Counted from the first letter of the stretch, positions 23,223-33,338 are shown. The stretch is DNA of 44,238 nucleotides from Lachnospiraceae bacterium (GCA_024405155.1 JAKSPC010000014.1:1-44238); one strand, 5' to 3'. A program made the numbers and translations. The notes: generated by a model not told the origin, from the letters alone.

Positions 23223-24551
23223 CTATTCCAAAAACTGTTCAATATCCCACGGTTCATTGGTCTGAACCAGTATATTTCGTTTGCAGCCTGCTGCCTCACC
23301 GGCTTTCATGTCCCTGTCATCGTCTCCCACCATGATAGACTGCGAAAGGTCGATGTTGAACCTCTCTGCCGCTTTTAAAAACATGCCGGGCTTCGGCTTG
23401 CGGCAGTCACAGTCAAATTTCAGCTCCGGCCGTTCCCCGGCAAAGCCTTTGTCCGGATGGTGCGGGCAGAAGTAGATGGCATCCAGATAGGCGCCTTTTT
23501 CTCCCAGCTCCGTCTGCATCTTTTTGTGGGTAAGGTCCAGCTCTTCAAAGGACATTTCCCCTCTGGCGATCACCGGCTGATTGGTCACCACGATGGCCAG
23601 ATATCCGGCGGCATTGATCTTTCCGATCTCTTCGGCAGCCCAAGGGAGCACGTGAAAGTCCTCCAGTTTGTGGCAGAACGGCACATAGTAATTGATGGTG
23701 CCGTCCCGGTCCAGAAAGACCGCTTTCTGGCGGTTCTTCAGATTCCTTGCGGTCACGATGCCGTTTTCAAAATCCGCGTTCACGGCCCGGTAACGGTCCG
23801 GTGTGCCCATGTCTTTCACATATTCCGGAGAGTTATAAGCAAACATGGTGCCGGTGCCTGCCAGCGGCTTCAGAAGGTCCCGATCCAGGTCCCACTTTTC
23901 GGGGGCTGTCTCCATCTGCCCCGCGCCTTCGGCAGAAGCGCCCGGCTGCAGCTTATTCTTTTCCCACGGCGGCAGTTCCCCCGGATGGCGTCTTTCCCAC
24001 GCCGCATCGATCACAGAAGGGGAAAGCACGTGAAGCCCTGCGTTGACACGGTTATCATAGTACTTTGGCCGGGGGTCTTCCTTGGTGAGCCATTCTTTTA
24101 CGGCTCCGTCCCCGTCGGTAAGGATCAGGCCGGAATCGTAGGGATGGGAATTGGGGTGCGTAAAAAGGGTCGCTTTTCCGCCTTTTTCCCGGTGGAACTC
24201 CACCAGGCGGCCGAAATCGATATCAAACAGAGAATCCGCATTTAAAAGCAGGAAATCCTCCGTAAGCTCCCCGCGCAGATAAAACAGCGCGCCGGCATTT
24301 CCCAGAGGGACCGTTTCTTCAAAATAGCGGACGGAAACGCCGAAGCGGCTCCCGTCGCCAAAGTATTCCATCACCTTTTCCCGCTGATTGCATACGGTAA
24401 AGATCAGTTCCGTAAATCCCTGCTTTCTGAGACACTCCACTTCCCGCTCCAGGACCGGCTTTCCGCCGATGGGAATGAGGGGCTTGGGGATGTCCGGAAA
24501 AAGCTCACGGATGCGGGTGCCGAAGCCGCCCGCCATGATGACCGCTTTCAT
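23223..24551 (-). CDS. Sugar-phosphate nucleotidyltransferase fused to GmhB-type heptose bisphosphate phosphatase
   Basis: This 442-residue bifunctional protein has two parts. Residues about 1-240 are a nucleotidyltransferase (K-A-V-I-M-A-G-G-F-G-T-R ... K-P-L-I-P-I-G-G-K-P-V-L-E), like the HddC family that makes GDP-heptose. Residues about 265-442 are a HAD-IIIA phosphatase of the GmhB type: V-F-L-D-R-D-G-T-I-N, V-T-N-Q, the zinc loop with C-P-H-H and C-D-C-R-K-P-K-P, and V-G-D-D-D-R-D-M. Together with the kinase it overlaps by 4 bases upstream, it would turn heptose-7-phosphate into an activated heptose for a surface glycan. The nucleotide is not proven by sequence. Confidence 0.85.
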   Translation of the reverse strand: MKAVIMAGGFGTRIRELFPDIPKPLIPIGGKPVLEREVECLRKQGFTELIFTVCNQREKVMEYFGDGSRFGVSVRYFEETVPLGNAGALFYLRGELTEDFLLLNADSLFDIDFGRLVEFHREKGGKATLFTHPNSHPYDSGLILTDGDGAVKEWLTKEDPRPKYYDNRVNAGLHVLSPSVIDAAWERRHPGELPPWEKNKLQPGASAEGAGQMETAPEKWDLDRDLLKPLAGTGTMFAYNSPEYVKDMGTPDRYRAVNADFENGIVTARNLKNRQKAVFLDRDGTINYYVPFCHKLEDFHVLPWAAEEIGKINAAGYLAIVVTNQPVIARGEMSFEELDLTHKKMQTELGEKGAYLDAIYFCPHHPDKGFAGERPELKFDCDCRKPKPGMFLKAAERFNIDLSQSIMVGDDDRDMKAGEAAGCKRNILVQTNEPWDIEQFLE

Positions 24552-25639
24552 GAGAATGCCTCCCGGATCTCGTAGGTCTCCGGCACGGAATACAGCGTCT
24601 TCGTTCCCTCGCTTTCAAATTCAAAGGGAACATACATCAGCTCGTTCATGGCCTTCATTACGTCGTGATGCCTCTCTTTGGGCACGTAGAACACCATGAA
24701 ACCGCCGCCGCCAGCACCCAGGAGCTTTCCGCCCAGAGCGCCTGCCGCCAGCCCTTTTTCGTACAGGGCATCGATGCCGCCGGTGGTCACGGCGCCGCCG
24801 GTCTGCCGCTTTAAGCGCCAGGTCTCATTTAAGAGACGGCCGAAGTCGTCAAGATCCGTACTGTCGTCGGTAAGGATCTTTTCCGCCGCAGGGACCAGAG
24901 AGAGCATCTTTCTAAGCTGCAGCGTCTTTTCCCTGCCGTCTGCCCTGGCGTTTTCTTTCTGAATGTCGGATGAAAAACGGGTAAAGCCCGTAAAGAACAT
25001 CATGAGGTTTGCGTTCAGGGCGCGTTTTCTCTCTTCGGAAACGGAAAGGGGGATCACGGCGTAATCGTAGTCGATAGTTTCTTTTTCCTCCGTCTGCCCT
25101 TTTTCAAAAGCGGGCTGCTTCCGGCTTTTCTTTATGTCTACGGCTTCTCTGCCGAATACGATCTTATTGAAACCGCCGAAGGACGCGGCGATCTGATCCT
25201 GCCAGCCGCCGGCTTCCCGGCACATTTCCCGTTCCAGATAGATGGCCTCATCTGCCAGGCGCTCTTTCGTTTCCGCATGGCCTTTAAGGCCGTGGAACGC
25301 AGAGAGCATCCCTACGGCAAAGGAAGAGGACGTGCCGAGACCGCTCCTTGCGGGAAGATCGGCCTCGTAGGTGATCCTCAGATCCCGCATGCGAAGAAGC
25401 TTCATGGCATTCCGGACTGCCGGATGCTCCAGTTCCTCTGCCTCCGTGACCCGCTCGATCTTTGAATAAGAAAGCTCCGTGCGGTAGCTGAAGAAAGGAG
25501 GCAGATGCCTCACCGTCACGTAGCAGTATTTATCGAATGTCGTGCTGATAACAGCGCCGCCGTTCTCCCGGAAAAACTCCGGCATGTCGGTGCCGCCGCC
25601 GAAAAATGACATTCTGAAAGGTGTGCGTGTAATGACCAT
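24548..25639 (-). CDS. hddA: D-glycero-D-manno-heptose 7-phosphate kinase (GHMP family)
   Basis: This 363-residue GHMP kinase has T-R-T-P-F-R-M-S-F-F-G-G-G-T-D at the N-terminus, the ATP loop P-A-R-S-G-L-G-T-S-S-S-F, and a C-terminal G-G-K-L-L-G-A-G-G-G-G-F-M. The layout matches HddA and related sugar kinases, which phosphorylate heptose-7-phosphate at C1. A longer frame reaches 25678, but GGAGAG lies before the ATG at 25639, which fits the conserved start. It overlaps the nucleotidyltransferase-phosphatase gene by ATGA. A GmhA isomerase, needed for the first step from sedoheptulose-7-phosphate, is not in this window. Confidence 0.88.
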   Translation of the reverse strand: MVITRTPFRMSFFGGGTDMPEFFRENGGAVISTTFDKYCYVTVRHLPPFFSYRTELSYSKIERVTEAEELEHPAVRNAMKLLRMRDLRITYEADLPARSGLGTSSSFAVGMLSAFHGLKGHAETKERLADEAIYLEREMCREAGGWQDQIAASFGGFNKIVFGREAVDIKKSRKQPAFEKGQTEEKETIDYDYAVIPLSVSEERKRALNANLMMFFTGFTRFSSDIQKENARADGREKTLQLRKMLSLVPAAEKILTDDSTDLDDFGRLLNETWRLKRQTGGAVTTGGIDALYEKGLAAGALGGKLLGAGGGGFMVFYVPKERHHDVMKAMNELMYVPFEFESEGTKTLYSVPETYEIREAFS

Positions 25640-25694
25640 GGCCCACTCTCCGCATTCTAATTCAGTGTAATTATACACGCTGCCCCGCGGGTTT

Positions 25695-26974
25695 TCAAGA
25701 AGCGCTTCCGGAGGTGTTTTTGGACTTAAGTTTCCGGATCAGCAGGTTGTCCACTCTGTTTGCCAGATACCCCACCAGAATGGTGACCGGCACCACTGCC
25801 AGCGTATACAGGATCAGGTTCCAGTTGTACGGCTGCCAGGCAAGAGCGATCCAGCCGCCGTTTCCGTCGGCCGCGTATTCCAGGAACTGGAAAGATTCCA
25901 GGGCCACCAGCCCCAGAAGATAGGTCTCATAGGTAAATTTCCCCAGGAAACGGGACAGTACGTTTTCGGTACGGAACTTCATCATGCCGGCGAAAAGCGC
26001 CACATCGAAAAAGACCGTCACCGGCTGCTGGGAAAGCCCGGTGATAAACTTTTGAAGAATGCCCGGGTCGGGACCGTAGTTCTCGGTATAATAGCCAAGC
26101 TTCCTGCGCACCGCGTGGAAAACGGTGAGGGAAACGAAAAACAGCGCCGTAAATGCCGCAAGCTTCCACCAGTAGTTCTTTTTGAACCAGGAAACGATCT
26201 TTTCCTTATAGGAAGCCGTGGCCGCGCCAAGCACGAATCCCGCAGAGGAATTCATCCAGCATTCCCAGTTGAACCACAGGGTGCGTTTCTGCATCCACCA
26301 GCTGGCTTTGGCAAATCCGTCGGGTTCCAGCCACCACCCCGGCTCTCCTGCCCACCAGGCAAAATGCCCCATGACGCTGAACGCTGCCAGTACAAAAACG
26401 GTGGCTCCCGCGTAAAGCCACAGCCTGGCCCGGACCGTCTTTAACCGGGTGCGGGAAAACCAGAACACCAGATAAAAAAGGAACAATACAAACGGAAACC
26501 ATCCGTAGGGATTCAGCTGCGTAAGACCCAGCACGCCGAAAATGATCTTCGGTGCGGAAGCCTTTCCCACCGCGCGGAAGCCTTTCCCACCGCGATGTAA
26601 TTCAGCGCGAAGAGGATGTTGGTCACGTAGAAGGGGACCAGCACCACCGGAAGACGCCGTCTGCCGAAGTTCCTCATGTAGTCCGGATCACGGTCGGCAT
26701 TCAGAGTAAGGCCGTAGCCGGAAGTGAAGAAAAAGATAGAGACCAGGAGAAATCCGATATCGTTGAAAAAACTCAGTTCACCGGTCACTCCGTAGAACGG
26801 CCATTCCTGGGCGATATGATGGAAAATAATGAACAGGGCCGCGATCCCGCTAAGAGATTTCGTGGAATCCTTCGACAGAAAATCCTCATGGAACCGATCT
26901 TTAAAACCGGCAAAGCGTCCGCCCCACAAAAGGAAGAGAAAGCATAACAGATATACGGCATATGAAAGGATCAT
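25695..26974 (-). pseudogene. Acyltransferase-3 family membrane protein, split by a 20-bp tandem duplication
   Basis: The two frames are halves of one membrane O-acyltransferase (OatA/WecH-like). The 5' half has S-L-S-G-I-A-A-L-F-I-I-F-H-H-I-A and F-F-F-T-S-G-Y-G-L; the 3' half has the later membrane helices. The break is an exact tandem copy of GCGGAAGCCTTTCCCACCGC (26554-26573 and 26574-26593). Removing one copy joins the frames as N-Y-I-A-V-G-K-A-S-A-P-K-I-I-F-G. The ATG at 26974 follows GGGGG. It heads the surface-sugar operon, 55 bases before hddA, so it may acetylate the glycan when intact. Confidence 0.9.
26554..26593. repeat. Perfect 20-bp tandem duplication inside the acyltransferase gene
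   Basis: GCGGAAGCCTTTCCCACCGC occurs twice back to back. Twenty bases is not a multiple of three, so it shifts the frame. Loss of one unit by slippage would restore the gene. Confidence 0.95.
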
Positions 26975-27149
26975 AACGCGTTCCCCCTTTTCCTCCCCGC
27001 TTTCCTGATCCGCAGAGAGAATTATCCAATTCACTATACCACAAAGCATCCTTCATTTCACGAATTTTCGAGACAAAAACCGCCATCCGTTCCGGCCCGG
27101 TGCCGTCGATTTTCGGCATTATGACTACTTTGGCGACTTATTTTTGTGA

Positions 27150-27190
27150 GTTGTGACGAAGTGGTAGTTGCTACAACTTTTCGGTTGTGA
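27150..27190. promoter_or_regulatory. Possible operator upstream of the glutamate operon promoter
   Basis: GTTGTGA occurs at 27150-27156 and 27184-27190, and between them AGTTGCTACAACT (27166-27178) is a perfect palindrome. The cluster ends 5 bases before the -35 box, a usual place for an activator or repressor site. The protein is unknown. Confidence 0.4.
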
Positions 27191-27195
27191 AACAT

Positions 27196-27224
27196 TTGAC
27201 CATAAAACTGTTTGGATTTATACT
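27196..27224 (+). promoter_or_regulatory. Promoter of the methylaspartate operon
   Basis: TTGACC (27196-27201) and TATACT (27219-27224) are 17 bases apart. The leader is about 60 bases, and AGGAGG lies 10 bases before the first ATG (27292). No cobalamin riboswitch fits in so short a leader. Confidence 0.8.
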
Positions 27225-27291
27225 TTCAGGGTGGTATCCTACCTATTAAGAACGTGAATTTTTCTTCATTACAACAGGAGGAATTTTATCC

Positions 27292-28131
27292 ATGAGAGAA
27301 ATTGACAGCAAGGTCATCACCAAAGCCGTGAGAGACCTTTGCATCGAGGCCAATTCCTTCCTTCCGGAAGACATCAAGGCCCGCATCCAGAAAGCCTGCG
27401 ACACCGAGCCCTGGCCCCTTGCCAAGTCCATTCTGGGCATTATTAAGGACAACTATGAGATCGCCGAAGAAAACCGTGTGCCCATCTGCCAGGATACCGG
27501 CATGGCCTGTGTTTTTCTGGAGATCGGCCAGGACGTGCACATTACCGGCGACCTGGAGACAGCCATTCATGAAGGCGTAAAGCTTGGATACACCGAGGGC
27601 TTTTTAAGAAAATCCGTAGTGCGCGATCCCCTGGACCGCGTAAACACCGGCGACAACACCCCGGCCATGATCTATTACAACATCGTTCCCGGCGATAAGC
27701 TGACTCTCACCGTGGCTCCCAAGGGCTTCGGTTCCGAAAACATGAGCCAGATCAAAATGCTGAAGCCTTCGGACGGTCTTCAGGGCGTAAAGGATTTCGT
27801 CCTCAAAGTCGTGGAAGACGCCGGCCCCAACCCCTGCCCTCCCGTGGTGGTAGGCGTAGGTATCGGCGGCACCTTTGACAAGGCTGCCTTCCTTGCAAAG
27901 AAGGCCCTCATGAGAAGCACCGACGTAAGAAACGCTAAGCCCTTCTACGCCGATCTGGAAAATGAGCTTTTAGAGAAGATCAACGCCAAAGGCATCGGTC
28001 CCCAGGGCGTGGGCGGACACACCTATGCACTGGCCGTAAACATCGAAGAAATGCCCACCCACATCGCAGGTCTTCCCTGTGCCGTCAACATCAACTGCCA
28101 CGTGACCCGTCACAAGACAGTGGAACTGTAA
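27292..28131 (+). CDS. Mesaconase / class I fumarate hydratase, alpha subunit
   Basis: This 279-residue subunit belongs to the two-subunit oxygen-sensitive class I hydro-lyases (fumarase, L-tartrate dehydratase, mesaconase). Candidate [4Fe-4S] cysteines are in V-P-I-C-Q-D-T-G-M, N-P-C-P-P-V-V-V-G and L-P-C-A-V-N-I-N-C. By position, directly upstream of its beta subunit and the glutamate mutase genes, it should hydrate mesaconate to (S)-citramalate, the third step of the methylaspartate pathway. Fumarate hydration cannot be excluded from sequence alone. It is the first gene after the operon promoter. Confidence 0.88.
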   Translation: MREIDSKVITKAVRDLCIEANSFLPEDIKARIQKACDTEPWPLAKSILGIIKDNYEIAEENRVPICQDTGMACVFLEIGQDVHITGDLETAIHEGVKLGYTEGFLRKSVVRDPLDRVNTGDNTPAMIYYNIVPGDKLTLTVAPKGFGSENMSQIKMLKPSDGLQGVKDFVLKVVEDAGPNPCPPVVVGVGIGGTFDKAAFLAKKALMRSTDVRNAKPFYADLENELLEKINAKGIGPQGVGGHTYALAVNIEEMPTHIAGLPCAVNINCHVTRHKTVEL

Positions 28132-28150
28132 TTCGAAAGGAGACATGGAC

Positions 28151-28708
28151 ATGATAAAAAAAGTGACAGCGCCTCTTACGAAGGAGCAGTTAAAGGATCT
28201 TCATTCCGGTGACGATGTTCTCATTACCGGCGTGATCTATACCGCCAGAGATGCCGCGCACAAAAGACTGTGCGAGCTTCTGGCTGAGGGAAAGGAACTT
28301 CCCTTTGATGTGAAGGATTCCATCATCTACTACGTAGGCCCCACCCCCGCAAAGGAAGGCCAGGCCATCGGCAGCGCCGGTCCCACCACCAGCTACCGCA
28401 TGGATGCCTACTCTCCCGCCATGATCGCCGCCGGCCAGACCGGCATGATCGGCAAGGGCAAAAGAGGTCCCGAGGTGATCGAAGCCATGAAACAGCACGG
28501 TGCCGTATACTTCGGCGCCATCGGCGGAGCCGGCGCTTATCTCTCCCGCTGCATTAAAAAAGCGGAAGTGGTCTGCTATGAAGACCTGGGAAGCGAAGCC
28601 GTACGCCGCCTGGAAGTGGTAGACTTCCCCGCGTTCGTCATCATTGATTCCGAAGGAAACAATCTGTACGAGACCGGAAGAAAAGCTTATCTGGATTCCG
28701 TTAAGTAA
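28151..28708 (+). CDS. Mesaconase / class I fumarate hydratase, beta subunit
   Basis: This roughly 185-residue subunit has [31 protein letters not shown], and [11 protein letters not shown], all typical of the fumarase C-terminal (beta) domain that shapes the active site with the iron-sulfur alpha subunit. An ATG at 28145 is only 2 bases from AAAGGAG; the ATG at 28151 has an 8-base spacing and I chose it. It begins 19 bases after the alpha subunit gene, giving an obligate pair. Confidence 0.9.
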   Translation: MIKKVTAPLTKEQLKDLHSGDDVLITGVIYTARDAAHKRLCELLAEGKELPFDVKDSIIYYVGPTPAKEGQAIGSAGPTTSYRMDAYSPAMIAAGQTGMIGKGKRGPEVIEAMKQHGAVYFGAIGGAGAYLSRCIKKAEVVCYEDLGSEAVRRLEVVDFPAFVIIDSEGNNLYETGRKAYLDSVK

Positions 28709-28734
28709 ATTCAACATACAGAAAGGAACACATT

Positions 28735-29151
28735 ATGGAAAAGAAAAAGATCGTCATTGGTGTCATCGGCGCTGATGTACACGCAGTAGGAAACACGATC
28801 ATGAACCGTGCTCTTACCGACGCAGGTTTCGACGTGACCAATCTGGGCGTTCTGGTACCCCAGGAAGAGTTCATCGAAGCAGCCATCGAGACAGGTGCCG
28901 ACGCCATCCTCGTTTCCTCCCTTTACGGACAGGGCGAGATCGACTGCACCGGCTTCCGTCAGAAGTGCGATGAAGCTGGATTAAAGGGCATCCTCCTCTA
29001 TGCCGGCGGAAACCTGGTAGTAGGCAAGGTTCCGGCAGATGAGATCGAGCGCCGCTACAAGGAGCTTGGCTTCGACAGAGCCTTCCCGCCGGGAACCGAT
29101 CCCTCCGTAGACATTGAGTACCTTTACAGAGACCTGAACATGGAAGCATAA
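28735..29151 (+). CDS. glmS: Glutamate mutase sigma subunit (B12-binding)
   Basis: This 138-residue cobalamin-binding subunit has the D-V-H-A-V-G form of the D-x-H-x-x-G motif, with His16 as the lower axial cobalt ligand, then S-S-L-Y-G-Q-G and G-G-N-L-V-V-G. It works with GlmE to convert L-glutamate to (2S,3S)-3-methylaspartate by an adenosylcobalamin radical mechanism. Its length is normal. GlmL and GlmE follow directly, and the cobalamin adenosyltransferase lies further down the same operon. Confidence 0.95.
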   Translation: MEKKKIVIGVIGADVHAVGNTIMNRALTDAGFDVTNLGVLVPQEEFIEAAIETGADAILVSSLYGQGEIDCTGFRQKCDEAGLKGILLYAGGNLVVGKVPADEIERRYKELGFDRAFPPGTDPSVDIEYLYRDLNMEA

Positions 29152-29156
29152 GTCAC

Positions 29157-30593
29157 ATGAACACAGTATTACTGATCGATTTCGGAAGTACATACACCAA
29201 GGTGACGGCTGTCGATACCGTGAGCGAACAGGTGCTCGGCACCGCCCAGTCCTTTACCACCATCGAAACGGATATCATCGAGGGCCTCAACAACGCACTC
29301 GCCATCCTTTTCGAAAAGACCGGAAAACTGGAGATCAACGAGCAGTACGCCTGCTCTTCCGCTGCCGGAGGTCTTCGCATGGTGGCCATCGGCCTGGTAC
29401 CGGAGCTTACCGCAAAAGCGGCCAAGCAGGCATCCCTGGGCGCCGGCGCAAAGGTCATAAAGACTTTCGCCTACGAGCTCACCGAAGGTGACCTTAAGGA
29501 GATCGACCGCATCGATCCGGATATCTGCCTTCTTTCCGGAGGCACGGACGGCGGCAACCGGGAAAACATCATCTATAACGCAAGGATGCTTGCAAAAAGC
29601 ACGAAGAATTTCCCCATCATCATTGCGGGAAACCGGAGCGCGGCAGATGAATGCGCGGAGATCCTTAAGGAAAAACAGACCATCGTCTGTGAGAACGTCA
29701 TGCCCCGCCTGGACATCCCCAACGTGGGTCCCGTTCAGGAAGAGATCCGCAATCTGTTCTTAAAGCAGATCGTCAAGGCAAAAGGCCTTTCCGAAGCGGA
29801 AAACCTCATTAAGGGCATCCTGATGCCCACCCCCTCGGCCATGCTCACCGCCATGAAACTTCTGGCAAAGGGCACCAGGACCGAAGACGGCATCGGCGAT
29901 CTTCTGGGCGTTGACCTGGGAGGCGCCACTACGGATATCTACTCCATGGCCTTCGGATTCCCCACCACAGCAAACTGCGCGCTGAAGGGACTTCGCGAAG
30001 ATTACGCAAAGCGTACCGTGGAAGGCGACATCGGCATGCGCTACTCCATCCACGGCATCGTGGACGCGGCAGGTATCGCCCGGATCTGCGAACTCTCCGG
30101 TCTGGACGAAGACCGCGCAAAGGAGATCATCGATTACCTGGGCACCCACACCTACGTTCTTCCGAAAAACATCGTGGAAGACGGTTCGGAGAAGGAAGTC
30201 CTTCCCGGAACGGATTACACCATGGATGAGCTCTCTCACCTGGATTTCGCCCTGGCAGGCGCTGCCATCGAAGCAGCCGTCACCAGGCATGCCGGAAAGC
30301 TGGAGGAGTATTTCACTCCCTTAGGCGTAAGCTACATGCAGACCGGCAAGGACCTTACCAAGGTCACCAAGGTGATCGTCACCGGCGGAGCTCTCATCCA
30401 CACCACCCGAACGGCAGAGATCGCGTCCCACGCCTTCTTCTCTCCGCTCACACCCATGTCTCTTAAGCCAAAGCGCGGGGACATACTCGTAGACAGAAAA
30501 TATATCCTGGCGTCCATGGGACTTTTAAGCACCGTGTACCCGGATATCGCTCTCAGAATAATGAAAAAGGAGCTAATCAAAGATGAACCTTGA
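29157..30593 (+). CDS. glmL: Glutamate mutase-associated protein GlmL (MutL)
   Basis: This 478-residue protein is an ASKHA-fold ATPase with an N-terminal [12 protein letters not shown], a mid-protein D-L-G-G-A-T-T-D-I phosphate loop and V-T-G-G-A-L-I near the C-terminus. GlmL always sits between glmS and glmE; a chaperone or reactivase role for the mutase is generally proposed. It starts 5 bases after glmS and overlaps glmE by 11 bases. Do not confuse it with the DNA mismatch-repair protein MutL, which is unrelated. Confidence 0.93.
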   Translation: MNTVLLIDFGSTYTKVTAVDTVSEQVLGTAQSFTTIETDIIEGLNNALAILFEKTGKLEINEQYACSSAAGGLRMVAIGLVPELTAKAAKQASLGAGAKVIKTFAYELTEGDLKEIDRIDPDICLLSGGTDGGNRENIIYNARMLAKSTKNFPIIIAGNRSAADECAEILKEKQTIVCENVMPRLDIPNVGPVQEEIRNLFLKQIVKAKGLSEAENLIKGILMPTPSAMLTAMKLLAKGTRTEDGIGDLLGVDLGGATTDIYSMAFGFPTTANCALKGLREDYAKRTVEGDIGMRYSIHGIVDAAGIARICELSGLDEDRAKEIIDYLGTHTYVLPKNIVEDGSEKEVLPGTDYTMDELSHLDFALAGAAIEAAVTRHAGKLEEYFTPLGVSYMQTGKDLTKVTKVIVTGGALIHTTRTAEIASHAFFSPLTPMSLKPKRGDILVDRKYILASMGLLSTVYPDIALRIMKKELIKDEP

Positions 30594-32058
30594 GATCAGA
30601 AACAAGAAATGGTCAGACGATGAATTCCTGAAAGTGGAAAAGGAAGTCCTGGCCACCTGGCCCACCGGTAAAGACGTAAATCTTACCGAAGCGATCGACT
30701 ATCACAAAAGACTGCCGGATCACAAAGTATTCACCAAAAAGCTGAACAAGGCAAAGGCCGAGGGAAAGACCCTCATCCAGCCCAGAGCAGGTGTAGGTCT
30801 CATCGAGAACCACATCAAGCTCATGCAGCATCTGCAGGACTTCGGCGAGACCGATCTTCTGCCCACCACCATCGACTCCTATACCCGTCAGAACCAGTAT
30901 GAAAACTGCGCTGAGGGTATCCGTCGTGAGAAGGAAATGATGGCTTCCGGAAACTTCCATCCCCTTCTTAATGGCTTCCCCGCTGTTAACCACGGTATCG
31001 CCGGCTGCCGTCAGGTATGCGAATCCGTAGAGACTCCCCTGCAGATCCGTCACGGCACCCCCGACGCCAGACTTCTTGCCGAGATCACCCTGGCAGGCGG
31101 TTTCACCTCTTACGAGGGCGGCGGGATCTCCTACAACATTCCTTACGCAAAGAACATTCCGATCGAGCAGACCATGAAGGACTGGCAGTACGTTGACCGT
31201 CTGGTAGGCGTTTACGAAGCCAACGGCGTACCCATCAACCGTGAGCCCTACGGTCCCCTTACCGGAACGCTGGTTCCTCCCTGCCTTTCCCACGCCGTAG
31301 CCATCATCGAGGCTATCGTTGCCGCAGAGCAGGGCGTCAAGAACATCACCGTAGGTTACGGCCAGCTGGGCAACCTGATCCAGGACGTGGCAGCCATCCG
31401 CACGCTGGATGAGCTCACCAACGAGTATCTGCAGAAATTCGGATACAATGACGTAAACGTTACCACCGTTCTTCACGAGTGGATGGGCGGCTTCCCCGCA
31501 GACGAGGCAAAGGCTTTCGGTCTGATCGGCTGGGGCGCAGCTGCTGCTGCTCTTTCCAAGGCCACCAAGGTCATCGTAAAGAGCCCTCACGAAGCATACG
31601 GCGTACCCACCATGGAAGCGAACGCGGCAGGTCTGCGCTGCACCAAGCAGGTAGTCACCATGCTGCAGGAGCAGTCCATCCAGGGCCCCAGACTTCAGTC
31701 CGAAATGGCCATCATCAAGGCCGAGACCAGATGCATCCTTGACAAGTGCTTCGAGCTTGGCAAGGGCGACTGGTGCCAGGGTGCCATCGCCGGCATCAAT
31801 TCCGGTGTCATCGACATCCCGTTCGGTCCCGCAAAGTGCAACGCAGGTCTCATGCTTCCCGCACGTGACAATGACGGTGCCGTTCGTATCCTTAACACCG
31901 GCAACCTTCCCTTCACCGATGACTTAAAGAACTTCCACCACGACAAGCTGGCTCAGAGAGCAAAAGTGGAAGGCCGCGACGTTTCCTTCAACATGGTAGT
32001 TGACGACGTATACGCCGTAGGACTCGGTCACCTGGTAGGAAGACCCGGAATGAGATAA
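30583..32058 (+). CDS. glmE: Glutamate mutase epsilon subunit
   Basis: This 491-residue TIM-barrel subunit holds the glutamate-binding site of glutamate mutase. Family features visible here are the P-R-A-G-V-G segment, Q-I-R-H-G-T-P-D, the [14 protein letters not shown] loop and [10 protein letters not shown]. The usual length is about 483. AAAGGAG lies before the ATG, inside the end of glmL. It needs GlmS and adenosylcobalamin. Confidence 0.96.
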   Translation: MNLEIRNKKWSDDEFLKVEKEVLATWPTGKDVNLTEAIDYHKRLPDHKVFTKKLNKAKAEGKTLIQPRAGVGLIENHIKLMQHLQDFGETDLLPTTIDSYTRQNQYENCAEGIRREKEMMASGNFHPLLNGFPAVNHGIAGCRQVCESVETPLQIRHGTPDARLLAEITLAGGFTSYEGGGISYNIPYAKNIPIEQTMKDWQYVDRLVGVYEANGVPINREPYGPLTGTLVPPCLSHAVAIIEAIVAAEQGVKNITVGYGQLGNLIQDVAAIRTLDELTNEYLQKFGYNDVNVTTVLHEWMGGFPADEAKAFGLIGWGAAAAALSKATKVIVKSPHEAYGVPTMEANAAGLRCTKQVVTMLQEQSIQGPRLQSEMAIIKAETRCILDKCFELGKGDWCQGAIAGINSGVIDIPFGPAKCNAGLMLPARDNDGAVRILNTGNLPFTDDLKNFHHDKLAQRAKVEGRDVSFNMVVDDVYAVGLGHLVGRPGMR

Positions 32059-32093
32059 GTTAAAACATTTATTTTTATAAAGGAGAATTAATC

Positions 32094-33338
32094 ATGAAAA
32101 TCGTTGATCTTGTATGTGCTCCCGGCCGTACCGGTTTCTTCTTCGATGACCAGAAGGCCATCAAGATGGGTGCAAAGTCAAACGGTGCCGCTTACGTAGG
32201 CGCACCCGCAACTCCCGGATTCAAGTCCATCCGTCAGGCCGGCGAATCCATCTCCGTTCTTCTGGTCCTGGAAGACGGCCAGATCGCTCACGGCGACTGC
32301 GCAGCTGTTCAGTATTCAGGTGCCGGCGGACGTGATCCCCTGTTCCTTGCAGAGGAGTTCATCCCCGTGATCGAAAAGTACATCAAGCCCGCCATCGTTG
32401 GCAAGGAAGCCGACAACTTCAGACAGCTGGCAAAAGAGATGGAAGCCATCACCGTTGACGGCAAGAGACTTCACACCGCTATCCGCTACGGCGTTTCCCA
32501 GGCTCTTCTGGATGCCGTTGCAAAGGCTCACAAGAAGCTTATCTGCGAAGAGGTTGCTGACGAATACGGCCTTACCGTTTCCGAAGAAATGGTTCCGATC
32601 TTCACCCAGTCCGGCGACAACCGTTATGAGAACTCCGACAAGATGATCATGAAAGGCGCTCAGATCCTTCCCCACGCTCTGATCAACAACGTTGAGACCA
32701 AGCTTGGCAAGGACGGTTCCATCCTGAAGGAGTACGTTGCATGGCTTCGTGACCGTATCCAGGAGCTTCGTCCCACCGAGGACTACACCCCCATCATGCA
32801 CATCGACGTATACGGCACCATCGGCCAGGCATTCGGCGATGACAACTTCGTTGGCATGGCAGACTACATCGCAGACCTTGAGCAGATCGCAAAGCCATTC
32901 AAGCTTCGCATTGAGGGACCCATGGATGCAGGCGAGAGAGAAAAGCAGATGCTCTGCATGAAGGGCCTTCGTGAAGAAATGGACAAGAGAGGCATCAACG
33001 TTGAGCTGGTAGCTGACGAGTGGTGCAACACTCTGGAAGACGTTATCTACTTCTGCGACAACAAGGCAGGCCACATGGCTCAGATCAAAACTCCCGACCT
33101 TGGCGGAATCAACAACACCATCGAAGCAGTTCTGTACTGCAAAGAGCACGGTTTCGGCGCTTACCAGGGCGGTACCTGCAACGAGACCAACCGCAGCGCA
33201 GAAGTCTGCGTAGAGTGCGCAATGGCTACCAAGCCGGATCAGATCCTGGCAAAGCCCGGCATGGGCGTTGATGAAGGCTACATGATCGTTTACAACGAGA
33301 TGAGCCGTATCCTCGCTCTGCGCGCTGCAAAGCACTGA
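32094..33338 (+). CDS. mal: Methylaspartate ammonia-lyase
   Basis: This 414-residue enolase-superfamily enzyme removes ammonia from 3-methylaspartate to give mesaconate. It has the barrel motifs H-I-D-V-Y-G-T-I-G, R-I-E-G-P-M-D, V-A-D-E-W (metal ligands D/E) and the catalytic lysine 332 in Q-I-K-T-P-D-L-G-G (Lys331 in the classic clostridial enzyme). Its length matches the family (413). AAAGGAG precedes the start, 35 bases after glmE. A GC-rich hairpin and a structured repeat follow before the adenosyltransferase gene. Confidence 0.96.
   Translation: MKIVDLVCAPGRTGFFFDDQKAIKMGAKSNGAAYVGAPATPGFKSIRQAGESISVLLVLEDGQIAHGDCAAVQYSGAGGRDPLFLAEEFIPVIEKYIKPAIVGKEADNFRQLAKEMEAITVDGKRLHTAIRYGVSQALLDAVAKAHKKLICEEVADEYGLTVSEEMVPIFTQSGDNRYENSDKMIMKGAQILPHALINNVETKLGKDGSILKEYVAWLRDRIQELRPTEDYTPIMHIDVYGTIGQAFGDDNFVGMADYIADLEQIAKPFKLRIEGPMDAGEREKQMLCMKGLREEMDKRGINVELVADEWCNTLEDVIYFCDNKAGHMAQIKTPDLGGINNTIEAVLYCKEHGFGAYQGGTCNETNRSAEVCVECAMATKPDQILAKPGMGVDEGYMIVYNEMSRILALRAAKH

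Noticed and set aside
26513-27049. Two separate acyltransferase genes
   Set aside because: The exact 20-bp duplication at 26554-26593 accounts for the split, and the two frames join into one continuous protein once a copy is removed.
27100-27291. A cobalamin riboswitch before the glutamate operon
   Set aside because: The promoter at 27196-27224 leaves a leader of only about 60 bases, too short, and no B12-box-like sequence is visible.
29157-30593. DNA mismatch repair MutL
   Set aside because: The protein has an ASKHA-type ATPase fold and lies between glmS and glmE. It is the glutamate mutase partner that shares only the old name mutL.
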